Origin: Anaerolineae bacterium
Lineage (GTDB): Bacteria; Chloroflexota; Anaerolineae; B4-G1; SLSP01
NCBI GenBank assembly: GCA_021159805.1
Contig: JAGHDT010000545.1
Coordinates: 1 to 5,519, forward strand
DNA length: 5,519 nt
Reading direction: 5' to 3'
Part shown: one piece after another, positions 2,858 through 5,519 of the stretch
Position numbering within the stretch: position 1 is the first letter of the stretch
How the letters are laid out: every line of letters starts with the position of its first letter
The notes under the pieces: generated by a model
Seen by the model: only the letters and a program-made list of their open reading frames with translations
Database searches by the model: none
What the model was told of the DNA's origin: nothing
Position numbers and translations under genes: made by a program

Positions 2858-5404
2858 ATGAGAATACCCCTATCCTGGTTGAATGATTACGTCCAGGTCG
2901 ATGACCTGCCGCTTGAGGCGTTGCGGCAGAGACTGACTCAGGCCGGGTTGGAAGTGGAACAGGTCGAGATCGTCGGGCATCCGGGCTCGGAGCTGCCGTG
3001 GGATCCCGACAAGGTGCTGACGGCAGAGGTTTTGGCTGTCAGACCACACCCCAATGCCGATCGGCTGGTTTTGGTCGATGTGGCCTATGGCGGGGATGAG
3101 AGTGAGGTCGTCGTGACCGGTGCGCCGAGTCTGTACGCACGATCCGGCGAGACGGATTTGCATCTCAAGGTGGCGTTCGCCTGGGAAGGCGCCGTGCTCT
3201 ATGACGGCCACGCTGAGGGTTTCAAGAAAGCGAAGCTCAAGAGGAGCACAATCCGTGGCGTACCATCGCGGGCGATGGCCTGCTCGCAGAAGGAACTGGG
3301 AATCTCGGAAGAGGCCGATGATATCATCTATCTACCCGATGACACGCCGGTGGGGAAGCCGCTGGTAGATCTTCTGGGTGACACCATCTTCGATTTCGAT
3401 ATCAAAGGGCCGTTCGGGCACCTGCAGTCTGTTTATGGGATCGCGCGCGAGATTGCTGCGCTCTACAATCGACCACTGAAGACCAACCCATTGAACGCCG
3501 TCGAGCGTCTGGGGCTGACCTCATACGAGAAGGTCGACTTCGTGGATGTGGAGATTGCTGCCCCCGACCTGTGTCCGCGTTTCACGGCGACGATGATCCG
3601 GCATGTGCAGGTGAAGCCCTCGCCGCTGTGGATGCAGCTGCGGCTGCAGCGCGCCGGTATGCGCCCCATCAGCAATCTCGTCGACATCACCAACTATGTG
3701 ATGTTGGAGCTGGGGCAGCCGCTCCACGCCTACGATTACACCACGGTTCACGCTCGCCCCGGTGAGACGCAGCCTGCGATCATCGTGCGTCGTGCAGCGC
3801 CTGGTGAGCAGATGACGACCCTGGACGGTGTGGTCCGCACTTTTGATGATGAGATGGTGCTGATCACCGATGGTGCGGGTCCTGTCGGCGTCGGTGGTGT
3901 GATGGGCGGCCTGGATAGTGAGGTCGAGGACAATACGGAGAACGTGCTGCTGGAGGCGGCGAGCTTCAACTTCCTCAACGTCCGGCGCACGAGCCAGCAG
4001 CTCAAGCTGCAGTCAGAGGCTGCCTTGCGCTTCGGCAAGCGTGTCGACTCTGCGTTGGCGATGCCGGCGGCCGCGCGTGCGGCTGAATTGATGACCGAGC
4101 TGTGTGATGGCGTGGTTGGCCCTGCTGTGGGCGATGTGTATCCCGGCAAGCCCACACCGCGCGTCGTGACGTATGACCCCAAGCTCGCTGACCGTCTGCT
4201 GGGTATCGAGATCCCGCCGGCAGAGCAATCGCGCATTCTGGAGGCATTGGAATTCGAGGTAGAGGCTCAGGCGAAGACGTGGGAAGTCACCATCCCGTCG
4301 TACCGGCAGGATGTGGGCTTGCCCGTCGACCTTGTTGAGGAAATCGCACGCGTGTGGGGCTACGATAAGTTCCCTATGACGCTAATCGACGAGGAGCTGC
4401 CGCGGCTGCGACGCAACCGCCCGCTGGAGGCCGAGGAGCATATCCGCGACCTGCTGGTCGGCCTGGGATTGGACGAGATCATCACTTATTCCCTCATCGA
4501 TCCTGAGGATGAGGCCCGCCTTCACCCCGACCCTGAGACGTCCATAGATCTACCCGGCGAGCGTGTTGTGCTACAGAACTACCTCTCCCCGGAGCGGTCT
4601 CAGATGCGGCGGAGCCTGCTGCCCGGTGCCTTACGCACGACATGGTCGAACCTCCGCTATCTAGATCGCATCGCTATCTTCGAGATCGGACGCATCTACT
4701 ATAGCGTGGGCGAGCCGGATGTGCCCACTGGAAAGACCGGAGTGACAGAGCCGCGGCATCTGAGCATACTGCTCACCGGCCCGCGGTTGGCCTTGTGGTG
4801 GCAGGATGCCGCTAGGGCTGAGGGCAAGGTCGACTACTTCGATCTCAAGGGGATCGTGGAGGCGTTCCTGGCGTGCCTGTCGCTGGGCACCAAGGTCGAG
4901 TGGGCGCGCGGGGATCACCCTGCGTTCCATCCCGGCCGCTGTGCGGTGGCCAGTGTGGACGGTCAGCCGCTGGGCGTGTTGGGTGAGATGCACCCACTGG
5001 TGCGGGAGGCCTACGATCTGCCCGCGCAGCCCGTGGTGGCGCTGGAGTGGGATCTGGAGGTCCTGTTGGCCGCTGCCGAGGCCGCGGATGCCGAGAAGCA
5101 GGTTGTCCCACTGTCGCCCTATGCGCCGGTTCACGAGGATCTGGCGCTGGTCGTGGATGAGGCTACACCGGTGCTGGATGTTCAGCGCGCGATCATGGCT
5201 GCCGGGTATCCGCTCGTGACGGAGGCTGCCCTCTTTGACGTCTACCGGGGCGAGCAGGTGGAGGCCGGCAAGAAGAGCCTTGCCTTTGCGCTCAGCTACC
5301 AGGCGCCGAACCGCTCCCTGTCCGAGAAGGACGTGAGGAAGCTGCGCAAGCGGTTGATCAAGTCTCTGATGAGGAAGCTTGGCGCGACGCTGCGCGGACA
5401 GTAG
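2858..5404 (+). CDS. pheT: Phenylalanyl-tRNA synthetase beta subunit
   Basis: The 848-residue beta subunit, partner of PheS; it binds tRNA-Phe and edits mischarged Tyr-tRNA-Phe. Domains in order: MRIPLSWLNDYV start; an OB-fold tRNA-binding domain, roughly residues 45-165 (RPHPNADRL, VVTGAPSL, SRAMACSQKELGIS); B3/B4 editing domain about 225-415, with PLWMQLRLQRAGMRPISNLVD, TNYVMLELGQPLHAYD (His290) and VLLEAASF (Glu366); B5 domain about 430-505 ending VTIPSYRQDVGLPVDLVEEIARVWGYD; a catalytic-like core about 520-735; and a C-terminal ferredoxin-fold anticodon-binding domain about 755-848, ending LGATLRG. By memory of E. coli PheT, His290, Glu366 and Ala388 sit where editing-site residues are found, so editing is probably intact. 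It is somewhat longer than the common size of about 800. Residues 182-191 (IKGPFGHLQS) differ from the usual TPNRxDCLS. It is probably co-transcribed with pheS under the T-box. Confidence 0.97.
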   Translation: MRIPLSWLNDYVQVDDLPLEALRQRLTQAGLEVEQVEIVGHPGSELPWDPDKVLTAEVLAVRPHPNADRLVLVDVAYGGDESEVVVTGAPSLYARSGETDLHLKVAFAWEGAVLYDGHAEGFKKAKLKRSTIRGVPSRAMACSQKELGISEEADDIIYLPDDTPVGKPLVDLLGDTIFDFDIKGPFGHLQSVYGIAREIAALYNRPLKTNPLNAVERLGLTSYEKVDFVDVEIAAPDLCPRFTATMIRHVQVKPSPLWMQLRLQRAGMRPISNLVDITNYVMLELGQPLHAYDYTTVHARPGETQPAIIVRRAAPGEQMTTLDGVVRTFDDEMVLITDGAGPVGVGGVMGGLDSEVEDNTENVLLEAASFNFLNVRRTSQQLKLQSEAALRFGKRVDSALAMPAAARAAELMTELCDGVVGPAVGDVYPGKPTPRVVTYDPKLADRLLGIEIPPAEQSRILEALEFEVEAQAKTWEVTIPSYRQDVGLPVDLVEEIARVWGYDKFPMTLIDEELPRLRRNRPLEAEEHIRDLLVGLGLDEIITYSLIDPEDEARLHPDPETSIDLPGERVVLQNYLSPERSQMRRSLLPGALRTTWSNLRYLDRIAIFEIGRIYYSVGEPDVPTGKTGVTEPRHLSILLTGPRLALWWQDAARAEGKVDYFDLKGIVEAFLACLSLGTKVEWARGDHPAFHPGRCAVASVDGQPLGVLGEMHPLVREAYDLPAQPVVALEWDLEVLLAAAEAADAEKQVVPLSPYAPVHEDLALVVDEATPVLDVQRAIMAAGYPLVTEAALFDVYRGEQVEAGKKSLAFALSYQAPNRSLSEKDVRKLRKRLIKSLMRKLGATLRGQ

Positions 5405-5439
5405 TCACGGCGAGGCCAAGACTGGCTTCTGCGGTTGAT

Positions 5440-5477
5440 CTCATAGTCCTCCCCATCCAAGTGGGGAGGACTGTGGG
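5440..5477 (+). terminator. Strong hairpin after pheT, possible terminator without T-tract
   Basis: An 11-bp perfect stem, 5445-5455 with 5462-5472 (AGTCCTCCCCA against TGGGGAGGACT), has a 6-nt loop TCCAAG. It extends to 16 bp (5440-5455 with 5462-5477) through two G-T wobbles. It begins 36 bp after the pheT stop, the right place for an operon end. No run of T follows on either strand, so it is not a canonical intrinsic terminator. It may protect the mRNA 3' end, or termination may be of a different type. Confidence 0.55.
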
Positions 5478-5510
5478 TGTTGCATAGACTTCTGGAAGAG
5501 GACCAGGCGA

Positions 5511-5519
5511 ATGCCTACC
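5511..5519 (+). CDS. Possible first codons of a following gene (truncated by the window)
   Basis: ATGCCTACC (Met-Pro-Thr) at the window edge is preceded by the purine-rich GGAAGAGG at 5494-5501, 9 nt upstream. Only three codons are visible, so this could equally be a chance ATG. No product can be named. Confidence 0.2.

Overview
The window looks like a chromosomal segment of a moderately GC-rich bacterium. The best guess is a Chloroflexota lineage (Anaerolineae-like). This rests on the remembered style of the PheS and PheT proteins (a Cys4 knob in PheS, the YRYEQ segment before motif 2, the LYDGHAEG and KELGIS segments of PheT), on a Firmicutes-style T-box in front of pheS, and on a stand-alone four-helix-bundle (S23-type) gene. 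No database search was possible, so the phylum is an inference.

Layout, all genes on the + strand. Positions 3-323 hold the C-terminal end of a type I methionine aminopeptidase. An extended -10 promoter (about 428-458) containing a 10-bp palindrome precedes a 97-residue MIP18/DUF59-family protein (492-785). A strong promoter (790-817) then drives a T-box leader (about 824-1137) with a probable TTC (Phe) specifier, a textbook T-box/antiterminator with its 7-nt bulge, and a competing intrinsic terminator. The leader controls pheS (1185-2231) and, downstream, pheT (2858-5404), the two subunits of phenylalanyl-tRNA synthetase. When uncharged tRNA-Phe accumulates, the leader should switch to antitermination and raise synthetase levels. 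A 16-bp hairpin without a T-tract follows pheT, and a weakly supported new start lies at the right edge.

The unusual part is the 626-bp gap between pheS and pheT. It holds a complete four-helix-bundle (23S rRNA intervening-sequence protein family) gene at 2298-2678. On its left and right are short tandem arrays of an 8-bp unit in opposite orientation, so the gene sits in the loop of an imperfect 33-bp inverted repeat (29/33 pairs). The right array starts inside the gene's stop codon. A 121-bp tandem duplication (about 91% identical) adds a second copy of the last 30 codons and a second right-hand octamer array. The arrangement looks like a self-contained cassette dropped into a T-box-regulated aminoacyl-tRNA synthetase operon. 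It resembles the hairpin-with-internal-ORF layout of 23S rRNA intervening sequences, but sits in an mRNA.
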